Assembly: GCF_000018405.1 (NCBI RefSeq)
Contig: NC_009943.1
Coordinates: forward strand, 2,483,001 to 2,547,000
DNA: 64,000 nucleotides
From: Desulfosudis oleivorans Hxd3
Lineage (GTDB): Bacteria > Desulfobacterota > Desulfobacteria > Desulfobacterales > Desulfosudaceae
Direction of reading: 5' to 3'
The translations under genes were made by a program, and so were the position numbers. Shown one piece after another: positions 1 through 7,536 of the stretch. The notes under the pieces are model-generated. The model was not told the DNA's origin, did no database searches, and worked only from the letters and a program-made list of their open reading frames with translations. The stretch's first letter is position 1. Every line of letters starts with the position of its first letter.

Positions 1-11
1 GAATATTTCAA

Positions 12-866
12 TCAGGTTCCTTCCCATACAATCCACTTACTTTTGTATCTCACAAATTTTATAACCGGTGTATATATAACCTCTTTCTCGCCTTTAACCT
101 TGAATAAATAATGACTTTTGAATATTTCATTTTTATAGCTTCCAGAATATACATAAACAACATTTTCTCCTAAAATCATTTTTAAATTATTTATATCAAA
201 TTCGATTTTTTGTTTTCCCTGCAAATAATATTGAGTATGAATTCGTTTTATATAATTATTTTTTAATTCGAACCAATTATTATTATATGCCATAGGCTGC
301 CATAAATCAGGGCCTGCTAACAATAGATCATATAATTCGCGTGATTTTTTTGTCTCAAGAATCATTTTTAAATTAAAAAGTATTTCTTTTATATCGTTCT
401 TTGTTTTTTCATTATCATTAATTGTTGCCATAAAAAAGGGTAGTAGATAGTTAATGTCAGATGAAAAAAATCCTGTTTCTTCAATATCACCAGAGCCTAT
501 ATACTTTTTATCTATAACACTGATTTTTTGATTATTATGATTAATTTTTGCAATTTTAAGATATATATTTTCTGAGGAAAAACCTTTTATAGAATAACTA
601 TTATTCTTTGGTTTTATCCATTCATTAATAGAGATTACCTCCCCGTACCCTGTATAATAATGAATCGGATTTTTATTTATATATAGCATTAAACCACCTT
701 TAATGTTTTTTCCTGATGCAGCTGCTGAAGAATCATCCTCAAAATTATTTGGGTTTGTTCCTATGAACAAAGCATAATTATGATTATTGTTATGCCTATT
801 TTTGTTGAGACACGACAAAAATAGAATTAGTCCGATTAAAACTGCAATTATTAATGTTTTCTTCAT
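12..866 (-). CDS. Putative lipoprotein, partner of RHS cassette 3
   Basis: About 284 residues. The start is set at the Met that opens a lysine pair, a hydrophobic stretch and a lipobox-like LFLSC, so the protein is probably a lipoprotein anchored by the Cys near residue 19. An upstream in-frame start would put extra residues before the signal peptide and is disfavoured. The mature part is Lys/Asn/Ile-rich and AT-rich in codon use, unlike the GC-rich RHS core. The C-terminal third, with alternating strands and a final KWIVWEG-like end, resembles small alpha/beta folds, but I recognise no family. It lies 28 bases behind the stop of the third RHS cassette, the place where an immunity or tip-partner gene is expected. 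The partner role is inferred from position only. Confidence 0.6.
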   Translation of the reverse strand: MKKTLIIAVLIGLILFLSCLNKNRHNNNHNYALFIGTNPNNFEDDSSAAASGKNIKGGLMLYINKNPIHYYTGYGEVISINEWIKPKNNSYSIKGFSSENIYLKIAKINHNNQKISVIDKKYIGSGDIEETGFFSSDINYLLPFFMATINDNEKTKNDIKEILFNLKMILETKKSRELYDLLLAGPDLWQPMAYNNNWFELKNNYIKRIHTQYYLQGKQKIEFDINNLKMILGENVVYVYSGSYKNEIFKSHYLFKVKGEKEVIYTPVIKFVRYKSKWIVWEGT

Positions 867-894
867 CTTAATTGTGTCTTTCAATACTGTTTCA

Positions 895-3117
895 TTAAAT
901 AACTTTATACATATTACCAACAGGCCCATAGACTTCCAGGCTTCCCTTTACCCCCGCTTTAAGAATTAATTCGATATTATTCCCTGCGTTGGTACTCAAA
1001 CTCCAATCAAATTGAGGCTCTTTAAATTCTGGATAAATTGGAAAAGTAAGTTGTAACTGACTGCTCGACCAATAAATACCTGCGCCACCAATAAAATACC
1101 CTACAACAGTTGCTTTAGCACCTACGCCTTCTGCAGGGCAAGTGGACATTCCAGATATCTTTATCCCACCATCTGCTTTAAAACCTGAAGTTGGCATACT
1201 TGCTTCGACACCAACAGAAAGATCCAAGGATACAGATACTTTTCCCCATTGTTCAGTGTTCCCAGTTTTTTGGTTTTTACAACAGAAAGTTTCACCTGAA
1301 CAGTTTGCAGTCAATTTCCACCAAAAAAGGGCAGCAGGCGTCGGTCCTTTTGCAATTACATATGACATTTTTACAGACGACGATATTGATGGTATTTCTA
1401 CTGATAATCCATAAAAAATGGAACTGGGCTTATCGATACCTTTGGGAATTCCTCCGTTTACACTTAAATCTCTGGAATACTGATTCAAATAACCGTCTGG
1501 TCCACTATAACGTCCTTGTCTGCCCAACAAATCAATAAAATCTATACTGTTATTCCAGACAAAGGCATAAAGATTATGGCCACCATTTTCCTGAATCGGA
1601 TCCCTACTCACCCACCTCCCCATCTCCGGCTCATAATACCGGTATCCGTAGTAATACAGCCCGGTCTCGGTATCATAATATTTTGTGCTAAACCGGAACA
1701 CATTCTCCTCCGCCATAGTCCCGCTCTTATGAATCAGCCCGCCAAACGGCGAGTATTCATAAGCCGCTGCCACGGTGCCGTCCGCTGCATTGACCATGCG
1801 CCCCACATTGCCGTTGGCATCATGGCAGTAGAGGTAAGTATTCACCCCGTCGGTCATGGAAAGCAGGCCGCCCACGCCGCCAGCCTCTTGCAGGGATTGG
1901 GAGAGGTCAAGTCCCCACACATAGGACTTTGTCACAGCTCCGGCGCCGTCCAGTTCCTGGATCAGGTTCCACCCGTCATAGACAAATAAGCTGGCAGCTG
2001 ACAGCTGGTAGCTGCCGGCGCTGAATGTATAGACGAACTTCTTCACCCTTCGGCCCATGTAGTCGTAGGCAAACTCAACTTTTTTATCCCCTTCCGCCGG
2101 GGTTTTGGGTTCCACGGAGATGAGGCGGTTTTCCGCGTTCCAGGTATAAACCATGCCCTGCTGGTGGGTAAGGTTGCCGTCATCATCATAGACCGGGTTA
2201 TCTGTTACGCCGCCAGTTTCAATGGCATCGTACTGGTTTAAATTATCGGGCGTATAGGTGGTGGTAGCCTCGACCAGGGTATCCGGCAGGTCCGGGGTCA
2301 GGTCCATGGTCTTGCGCTGGCCAAGGGCGGTGTAGGTATAATCATATTGGGCAATATCGGCCCCACCAAACGTGTGCCTGACCTGGGTTTTGAGGTCCCG
2401 GTTCGGCTCATAGACAAAATCCGTGACCAGATTCTCCATGGTCAGGGTGTCGACAAAATCAGAGTCGGCCACATACGCATAGGTGGCCGTCTTTTCTCCG
2501 GCCCCGGTGTTCCAGGTGACGCCTGCAAACCGGCCGGTGGAAGGCTCATACCCATAGGCCACGCTGTAGCCTGTAAGGCTCAACCCGGTGGGCCGGCCCA
2601 CCACGCCGGAGGTCTCGTATGTGCGGGTGATGGTTTTGCTGTACAGCCCGCCGGAAGCGCCGTCGATGGTTTCTGTGACGGGTTGCAGGGCACTGTTATA
2701 GGCAAAGGTGCGCGTGCCCACAACATCGTCCACGGTATACATCTGCCCGGCCCGGGTGTAGGCATAGGCCACATCCGGCGTGGTGCCAGAATAATCAATG
2801 CCAGTGAGTTCCCCGGTATTCAGATCATAGGCATAGGTGGTGACAAGGGTGCTGTTATCCCGTGCCCAGGTGCGGGTAGCCAGCCGGTTGGCAGCGGTGT
2901 AGGTGTAGGCCGTGGATTTGGCCTCATCATCGGTCTTGGCAGTGAGCAGGCCGGTGGACGGCTGATAGGTCCATGTGGTGATATCTGGATCGCCGGTGGA
3001 ACCTGATGGCCACTCTGTCCCATCCCAGCCAGAGCCGTTGCGGAACATGTGCATCTGGGTCATCTGGCCGAAGGCCAAATTACCGACAATGTCGCTATAT
3101 GCCGCATTCATCTGCAT
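895..3117 (-). CDS. RHS/YD-repeat cassette 3, 5'-truncated, with variable tip
   Basis: 740 residues. It begins with a short peptide (MQMNAAYSDI) and joins the RHS core in mid-repeat at about residue 18. It has YD repeats, the RHS core end (GRWVSRDPIQENGG, then NLYAF and an IDLLG ending) and a unique tip of about 208 residues. It has no signal peptide, so as it stands it is not the secreted form. The start ATG has a GGAG 12 bases upstream, a poor but conserved arrangement also seen in cassettes 1 and 2. The tip has CC at tip residues 80-81, a GGI-x-IS stretch and a later CP, and its Gly-rich alternating segments suggest beta structure. I recognise no toxin domain. It is probably a displaced or donor cassette; expression is uncertain. 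Confidence 0.75.
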   Translation of the reverse strand: MQMNAAYSDIVGNLAFGQMTQMHMFRNGSGWDGTEWPSGSTGDPDITTWTYQPSTGLLTAKTDDEAKSTAYTYTAANRLATRTWARDNSTLVTTYAYDLNTGELTGIDYSGTTPDVAYAYTRAGQMYTVDDVVGTRTFAYNSALQPVTETIDGASGGLYSKTITRTYETSGVVGRPTGLSLTGYSVAYGYEPSTGRFAGVTWNTGAGEKTATYAYVADSDFVDTLTMENLVTDFVYEPNRDLKTQVRHTFGGADIAQYDYTYTALGQRKTMDLTPDLPDTLVEATTTYTPDNLNQYDAIETGGVTDNPVYDDDGNLTHQQGMVYTWNAENRLISVEPKTPAEGDKKVEFAYDYMGRRVKKFVYTFSAGSYQLSAASLFVYDGWNLIQELDGAGAVTKSYVWGLDLSQSLQEAGGVGGLLSMTDGVNTYLYCHDANGNVGRMVNAADGTVAAAYEYSPFGGLIHKSGTMAEENVFRFSTKYYDTETGLYYYGYRYYEPEMGRWVSRDPIQENGGHNLYAFVWNNSIDFIDLLGRQGRYSGPDGYLNQYSRDLSVNGGIPKGIDKPSSIFYGLSVEIPSISSSVKMSYVIAKGPTPAALFWWKLTANCSGETFCCKNQKTGNTEQWGKVSVSLDLSVGVEASMPTSGFKADGGIKISGMSTCPAEGVGAKATVVGYFIGGAGIYWSSSQLQLTFPIYPEFKEPQFDWSLSTNAGNNIELILKAGVKGSLEVYGPVGNMYKVI
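1597..3070 (-). repeat. RHS core direct repeat, copy 4 (shortest)
   Basis: The nucleotide sequence is very close to the cores at 4191-6399, 8176-10383 and 11930-14079. Homology on the 5' side of the gene stops near 3070, inside a repeat that continues in the other copies, so this copy lost about 0.7 kb more of its 5' part. Its middle part (about 2117-2820) is nearly identical to about 12391-13090 of the full-length gene. Confidence 0.85.
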
Positions 3118-3133
3118 GCCGCTTACAGGCTCC
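3096..3133 (-). repeat. Cassette 5' boundary motif, divergent copy
   Basis: A 38-base stretch that matches 6449-6486 and 10434-10471 with a handful of substitutions. In the gene direction it contains GGAG, 12 bases, ATG, and codes for M-x-M-(N/D)-A-A-Y. The substitutions keep this peptide pattern, so it may be a captured translation start. Confidence 0.6.
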
Positions 3134-3147
3134 CTCCCTGCGGTTTC

Positions 3148-3214
3148 TTACTCTTGCTCTTACTCGTGCTCTTGATCGGAACAAAAAGACGATTACGAGC
3201 AAGAGCAAGATTCA
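3148..3214. repeat. Hexamer-repeat hairpin at cassette boundary
   Basis: The left arm is built of CTCTTG/CTCTTA/CTCGTG-like hexamers. The right arm carries the inverted form (GAGCAAGAGCAAG), and an AACAAAAA loop lies between them. The elements at 6501-6587 and 10486-10572 have the same design with different hexamers but the same AACAAAAA loop. Confidence 0.55.
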
Positions 3215-3306
3215 CATACCGGTGCTTCATTCAACCGGACAACCACGGTTGCCCCTGCCCGTTGCAGCGCAACCAAAATCCAAGCTGCCGGGCAATGATT
3301 CTTTTG

Positions 3307-3335
3307 GTACTTCTCTTTGCGCCAAAGAAAAGTAC
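3307..3335. repeat. Stem-loop, otherwise empty intergenic stretch
   Basis: GTACTTCTCTTTG and CAAAGAAAAGTAC form a 13-base stem with one mismatch and a CGC loop. Stem-loops of this wording are common dispersed repeats in proteobacteria. The rest of the 390 bases between 3118 and 3507 holds the hexamer hairpin and no gene that I can support. Confidence 0.5.
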
Positions 3336-3507
3336 ATAGAAAAATTTATTCCTTATTTTAAAAAGTGCTTTGCTGAATCTTACAACCGCCTTTTTACCCC
3401 CGAAAAGGCCCTTTTAAGCCTGTTTTTACCCCGCTTTTTGTTGAAAAATTATTGATATTTCAATTTGTTACCGTGGTCCGACCCAGGCGCCGAACCGACG
3501 CCCGTAA

Positions 3508-3699
3508 TCACTTCATTCTTTTCGAGTAGAAAGGCCAAAAAAGAATAAATACAATTACAGCACCAACAGAAAAATGCAAATAAAAGAATACTTCAATTTT
3601 TTCTTCCATTCCAAATAATATTAGAAGCATGCTACTAACTATTGCGATACCAACGACTGTTCCCCAACAGGCAAAAATAATTTTAATTTTTCTTTTCAT
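3508..3699 (-). CDS. Small two-helix membrane protein, partner of RHS cassette 2
   Basis: 63 residues. There are two clear hydrophobic segments (about residues 8-29 and 37-56) separated by a short charged EEK loop, with basic residues at both ends (MKRKIK at the start, SKRMK at the end). This is a typical two-pass inner membrane protein with both termini predicted in the cytoplasm. An AGGAG-type ribosome binding site lies at a good distance before the ATG. It starts 41 bases behind the stop of the second RHS cassette, in the immunity-gene position. The family is unknown. If it is an immunity protein, the toxin tip would be expected to act on or at the membrane; this is inference. Confidence 0.6.
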   Translation of the reverse strand: MKRKIKIIFACWGTVVGIAIVSSMLLILFGMEEKIEVFFYLHFSVGAVIVFILFWPFYSKRMK

Positions 3700-3740
3700 A
3701 GGTCTCCTATCAAAACACTATAAGTAAATAAAATCAGTTT

Positions 3741-6470
3741 TCAATCATTACAACATCCTATTTTCTTTTTGGATACAACCGTATCCGAACAAAAAACCCA
3801 AGTGGTGGATACACCATAAACACCAACATCGATCCCAGCAGATGGTCCTTTACTATCACCTTGGACATTTACCGAACGTGCAATAAGAGTATTTTCATGT
3901 TTGAAATAGTATCGAGTTCGCGGACATCCAGATCTAGATGAAATACCACCACCCGTAACGCCAACAGGAGGTGTTCCTTTAAGGCCAATCCCTCCTCCTC
4001 CACAGATAGTTAGCACTTTAACTTTGAATAATATATTCCTCTGGCAACACGTTGTACTGCTATAAGATGCCTCTGCACCAACCCCATAATAGGCACCACC
4101 ACCTATGCCCACCAGTCCTTTGGGATCGATTATATTAATAGGATCATTCCCCACAAACCCATACAAATTAAATCCGCCCTCCTCCTCCAACGGATCCCTA
4201 CTCACCCACCTCCCCATCTCCGGCTCATAATACCGGTATCCGTAGTAATACAGCCCACTCTCCCCATCCCAATATTTTGTGCTGAACCGAAACACATTCT
4301 CATCCGCCATAACCCCGCTTTTATGAATCAGCCCGCCAAACGGCGAGTATTCATAAGCCGCTGCCACGGTGCCGTCCGCGGCATTGACCATGCGCCCCAC
4401 ATTGCCGTTGGCATCAAAGCAATACAGATATGTATTCACCCCGTCGGTCATGGCCAGCAGGCCCCCTACCCCTCCTGCACCCTGCACGCTCTGAGAAAGG
4501 TCAAGTCCCCACACATAGGACTTTGTCACAGCTCCGGCGCCATCCAGCTCCTGGATCAGGTTCCACCCGTCATAGACAAATAAGCTGGCAGCTGACAGCT
4601 GGTAGCTGCCGGCGCTGAATGTATAGACAGTCTTTTTCACTCTTCGGCCCATGTAGTCGTAGACAAACTCCACTTTTTTATCTCCGTCCACCGGAGTGGC
4701 GGGCGTCACGGAGATGAGGCGGTTTTCTCCGTTCCAGGCATAAACCATGCCCTGCTGGTGGGTAAGGTTGCCGTCATCGTCATAGACCGGGTTGTCGGTG
4801 ACGCCGCCTTTTTCAATGGCATCATACTGGTTTAAATTATTTGGCGTGTAGGTGGTATTTGCCTCGACCAGGGTATCCGGCAGGTCCGGGGTCAGGTCCA
4901 TGGTCTTGCGCCGGCCAAGGCTGTCGTGAGTATAATCATACTGCACCACTCCTGTGCCGTTGTGGGTATGCTTAACCTGGGTTTTGAGGTCCCGGTTCGG
5001 CTCATGGGCAAAATCCGTGACCAGATTCTCCATTGTCAGGGTGTCGACAAGGTCAGAGTCTGCAACATACGCATAGGTGGCCGTCTTTTCTCCGGCCCCG
5101 GTGTTCCAGGCAACGCCGCTAAACCGGCCCGTGGAAGGTTCATACCCATAGGCCACGCTGTAGCCTGTAAGGCTCAACCCGGTGGGCCGGCCAACCACGC
5201 CGGAGGTCTCGTAGGTGCGGGTAATGGTTTTGCTGTAAAGCCCGCCGGAAGCGCCGTCTATGGTTTCTGTGACGGGTTGCAGGGCACTATTATAGGCAAA
5301 GGTGCGCGTGCCCACAACATCGTCCACGGTATACACCTGCCCGGCCCGGGTGTAGGCATAGGCCACGTCCGGGGTGGTGTCAGAATAATCAATGCCCGTG
5401 AGTTCCCCGGTATTCAGATCATAGGTGTAGGTGGTGACAAGGGTGCCGTTATCCCGTGCCCAGGTGCGGGTAGCCAGCCGGTTGGCGGCGGTGTAGGTGT
5501 AGGCCGTGGATTTGGCCTCATCATCGGTCTTGGCAGTGAGCAGGCCGGTGGACGGCTGATAGGTCCAGGTGGTGATATCTGGATCTCCGGTGGAACCTGA
5601 TGGCCACTCTGTCCCGTCCCAACCAGAGCCGTTGCGGAACATGTGCATCTGGATCATCTGGCCGTAAGCGTCATACACAAACTTTACCGGTTCGGCCGCG
5701 CTGCCCCATTTATACGTCAGTTGTCCGAGGCTGTTGTAGGCGTAGCGGATGGTTTTGCCCCGGACATTGGTCTCTGTTTCACGGCGGCCGGCTGCATCAT
5801 AAATGAATGTAGTCCGGTTGCCTGCGGCATCTTCCACATAATCCACCTGGCCCAGGCTGTTGTAATGGGTAACAGTGGTGCCGGTGCGGGAATCGGTGGC
5901 CCCGGTCCGGCGGCCCAGTCCATCGCAGGAAAAGGTGGTGGTCACACCGGTTTTGCTCTGCCGGGATTGCAGCAGTCCGTTTGTCGTGACAGTAACTTCG
6001 TTAAAGGATGCATCCGGGTAGTCCACTGTCTGCGTTACAGTTTGGGTGGCAGGGTCGATAACGGTCCGGGCAACGGTCTGGTTGCCGTTAATGTCAGTAG
6101 AAACGGTCTCATTGACAAGGCCGTTTGCGCCCAGGCCGGTGAGCCTGGTTTTTTGAATGCCCGTGGTGGTGGGGGTGCTGCTGCCGGTGACGGCAAAAAT
6201 TTTGCCGGTGGTTTCCTGCCACCAGTCGGTGCCGTCGTTGGAGTATTGAGTGACACTTTCCTGAATGCGGTCTGACGATCCGTCATCCAGCACGCCGTTA
6301 TCATTAACATCCAGACCGGAGCGGACCATGTTGCCCAACTCGTCATATTCATAAAGCGTATCGGCCAGGCCCGGAGCGGATGTGGCGATCAGGCGGCCGT
6401 CCGCAGAAGATAGAAAGGGCATCCCCCGCACAAATCCGGCAATGGTGTTATATGCCGCATCCATCCGCAT
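3741..6470 (-). CDS. RHS/YD-repeat cassette 2, 5'-truncated, Cys/Gly-rich tip
   Basis: 909 residues from the ATG chosen here. An in-frame TTG at 6500 would add 10 residues but has no ribosome site; the chosen ATG lines up with the start of cassette 3. After the MRMDAAYNTI-type start peptide it joins the RHS core exactly at a GRLIATSAPG sequence that lies deep inside the full-length protein. YD repeats follow, then the core end (RDPLEEEGGFNLYGF, IDPKGL) and a tip of about 123 residues. The tip has seven Cys, including CC at tip residues 22-23 and 120-121, and long Gly-rich stretches. It shares with tip 3 a CC...KVxV...GGI...CP pattern. No signal peptide. The activity of the tip is not recognised. 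Confidence 0.75.
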   Translation of the reverse strand: MRMDAAYNTIAGFVRGMPFLSSADGRLIATSAPGLADTLYEYDELGNMVRSGLDVNDNGVLDDGSSDRIQESVTQYSNDGTDWWQETTGKIFAVTGSSTPTTTGIQKTRLTGLGANGLVNETVSTDINGNQTVARTVIDPATQTVTQTVDYPDASFNEVTVTTNGLLQSRQSKTGVTTTFSCDGLGRRTGATDSRTGTTVTHYNSLGQVDYVEDAAGNRTTFIYDAAGRRETETNVRGKTIRYAYNSLGQLTYKWGSAAEPVKFVYDAYGQMIQMHMFRNGSGWDGTEWPSGSTGDPDITTWTYQPSTGLLTAKTDDEAKSTAYTYTAANRLATRTWARDNGTLVTTYTYDLNTGELTGIDYSDTTPDVAYAYTRAGQVYTVDDVVGTRTFAYNSALQPVTETIDGASGGLYSKTITRTYETSGVVGRPTGLSLTGYSVAYGYEPSTGRFSGVAWNTGAGEKTATYAYVADSDLVDTLTMENLVTDFAHEPNRDLKTQVKHTHNGTGVVQYDYTHDSLGRRKTMDLTPDLPDTLVEANTTYTPNNLNQYDAIEKGGVTDNPVYDDDGNLTHQQGMVYAWNGENRLISVTPATPVDGDKKVEFVYDYMGRRVKKTVYTFSAGSYQLSAASLFVYDGWNLIQELDGAGAVTKSYVWGLDLSQSVQGAGGVGGLLAMTDGVNTYLYCFDANGNVGRMVNAADGTVAAAYEYSPFGGLIHKSGVMADENVFRFSTKYWDGESGLYYYGYRYYEPEMGRWVSRDPLEEEGGFNLYGFVGNDPINIIDPKGLVGIGGGAYYGVGAEASYSSTTCCQRNILFKVKVLTICGGGGIGLKGTPPVGVTGGGISSRSGCPRTRYYFKHENTLIARSVNVQGDSKGPSAGIDVGVYGVSTTWVFCSDTVVSKKKIGCCND
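4191..6399 (-). repeat. RHS core direct repeat, copy 3
   Basis: The 5' half (about 5411-6398) is nearly identical, base for base, to 13091-14078 of the full-length gene, with only a few differences. The middle differs clearly (for example HTHNGTG instead of HTFGGAD in protein). Homology to the full-length gene ends sharply at about 6399. Confidence 0.85.
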
Positions 6471-6500
6471 GACGTTTACAGACTCCGCCTTATAATCCAA

Positions 6501-6587
6501 ATCGAAATCGGGATCGGGATCGGGATCGAATTGCCGTCAGAACAAAAACGTATCGATACCGATTTCGATAGCGATAGCGATTTCGAC
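6501..6587. repeat. Hexamer-repeat hairpin (ATCGGG type)
   Basis: The left arm is a run of ATCGAA/ATCGGG hexamers. The right arm has GATACC/GATTTC/GATAGC hexamers in inverse sense, and an AACAAAAACG loop lies between. Arms of 6-base period recur at 10486-10572, 25631-25660 and 28409-28478. Confidence 0.7.
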
Positions 6588-6645
6588 AGGGACAATGATT
6601 TTTCTGCCATTCTCAATCGCCCTTCCTGCCTTCCCGACCGGCCGC

Positions 6646-6674
6646 ACTGGACTCCGGGTCAAGCCCGGAATGAC
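6646..6674. repeat. Dispersed palindrome (CCGGGTCAAGCCCGG)
   Basis: A short palindrome around TCCGGG and CCCGGA that ends in AATGACA, a wording widely dispersed in proteobacterial intergenic DNA. A second copy lies in the duplicated flank at about 10631-10659. Confidence 0.55.
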
Positions 6675-6732
6675 AAACATGTCCGGCTGTTCCGGATAAA
6701 CCCTTACTTCTTATCCCCTCCAGTGCTTCGCA

Positions 6733-6755
6733 CACCGGCAGACGAGCTGCCGGTG
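6733..6755. repeat. REP-like palindrome
   Basis: CACCGGCAG and CTGCCGGTG form a perfect 9-base stem with an ACGAG loop, followed by CCACCC. It belongs to a family also seen at 10718-10740, 41755-41785 and 59041-59067. Confidence 0.6.
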
Positions 6756-6772
6756 CCACCCGCGGCGCACCC

Positions 6773-7534
6773 TCAACTTTTAACCTGTATTCCCATTAAA
6801 AGTTTGTATAATGTTTCTTCCCAATAATGGTATTCATAATTTTCTGCATTTTCTCCTTTAACAGTGAGCTTACCTTTAAATGTACCATTTAAATCAAAAA
6901 TAAAAGCCTGTGTAAAAGGTCCGTTCATTCTCCTTAAAGTGAAAACAAAACTTCTAATATATGTTGTTAATAATTCATTAATATTATAAGGTATTATATA
7001 CGCTTCCTTCTCTTGCAAAAATATCTCATAAACTTTTAATTTATCTTTACTGTTACTATTTTGTAAATCTCTAGGAGTAAGATTAAATATAGTATTAAAC
7101 AACTCAAAGTCACTCCCGAATTTAAGATGAAATTCCTCAAACTCAGATGTACCGCCAAAATTTAAACGTTGGGCTAAATGACTTTTATAATTCTTAACGA
7201 TATCCTTATTATACTCACAAATTATAATTTTTTTCTCTGGGCTAATTATTTCAGTATACCAAATATTTGATATTGAATTATTACAATCATTATTCCTACT
7301 TACTGGCTTATATAGGGAATAACCAACAGGTAATAATACTTTTAAGTCATTCATTATTATAAAGTTCTCAGAAAATAAAAAGTTATTTTTATTCGATTTA
7401 ACTAGTTGTGGTTTTTCATATAGCTCTTGAACTTGATCAAACTTATTTTGAGAAGAGCTATTGCATCCATTCAGACCATGACCTAATATTATAAAACAGC
7501 TTAAATAACAAATCCCTCTTCGTATAAATATCAT
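6773..7534 (-). CDS. Putative lipoprotein, partner of RHS cassette 1
   Basis: 253 residues. The N-terminus has basic residues, a hydrophobic stretch and a lipobox-like LNGC with Cys at about residue 24, so it is probably an outer or inner membrane lipoprotein. The mature protein is AT-rich in codon use and rich in Asn, Lys and Ile, with no family that I recognise. Its ATG lies only two bases behind the stop of the cassette 1 RHS gene, and the GGAG ribosome site sits inside the end of that gene, so the two are translationally linked. By position it is the tip partner, possibly immunity; the function is inferred. Confidence 0.6.
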   Translation of the reverse strand: MIFIRRGICYLSCFIILGHGLNGCNSSSQNKFDQVQELYEKPQLVKSNKNNFLFSENFIIMNDLKVLLPVGYSLYKPVSRNNDCNNSISNIWYTEIISPEKKIIICEYNKDIVKNYKSHLAQRLNFGGTSEFEEFHLKFGSDFELFNTIFNLTPRDLQNSNSKDKLKVYEIFLQEKEAYIIPYNINELLTTYIRSFVFTLRRMNGPFTQAFIFDLNGTFKGKLTVKGENAENYEYHYWEETLYKLLMGIQVKS

Positions 7535-7536
7535 TA

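Larger units (their letters stand above)
6400..6764. repeat. 365-base flank shared by cassettes 1 and 2
   Basis: This stretch, upstream of cassette 2, recurs almost unchanged at 10384-10749 upstream of cassette 1. It includes the boundary motif (6449-6486), the hexamer hairpin, a CCGGGTC/AAGCCCGG palindrome and a REP-like palindrome. The two cassettes were therefore made by duplication of a unit including this flank. No real gene is seen in it: the Asp-rich reading frames come from the hexamers. Confidence 0.85.

Noticed and set aside
2347-3006. Repeated 219-codon and 210-codon plus-strand frames within the RHS cores
   Set aside because: They recur only because the RHS cores recur; their text is the antisense of YD repeats and shows no start signal.
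895-3117. Type VI secretion RHS effector
   Set aside because: No PAAR, VgrG or EagR-type gene is in the locus and the full-length copy carries a Sec signal peptide.
6531-6827. Asp-rich frame (DTDFDSDSDFD) upstream of cassettes 1 and 2
   Set aside because: The Asp/Phe/Ser pattern is the direct translation of the hexamer repeats; the frame has no plausible function and runs through dispersed palindromes.
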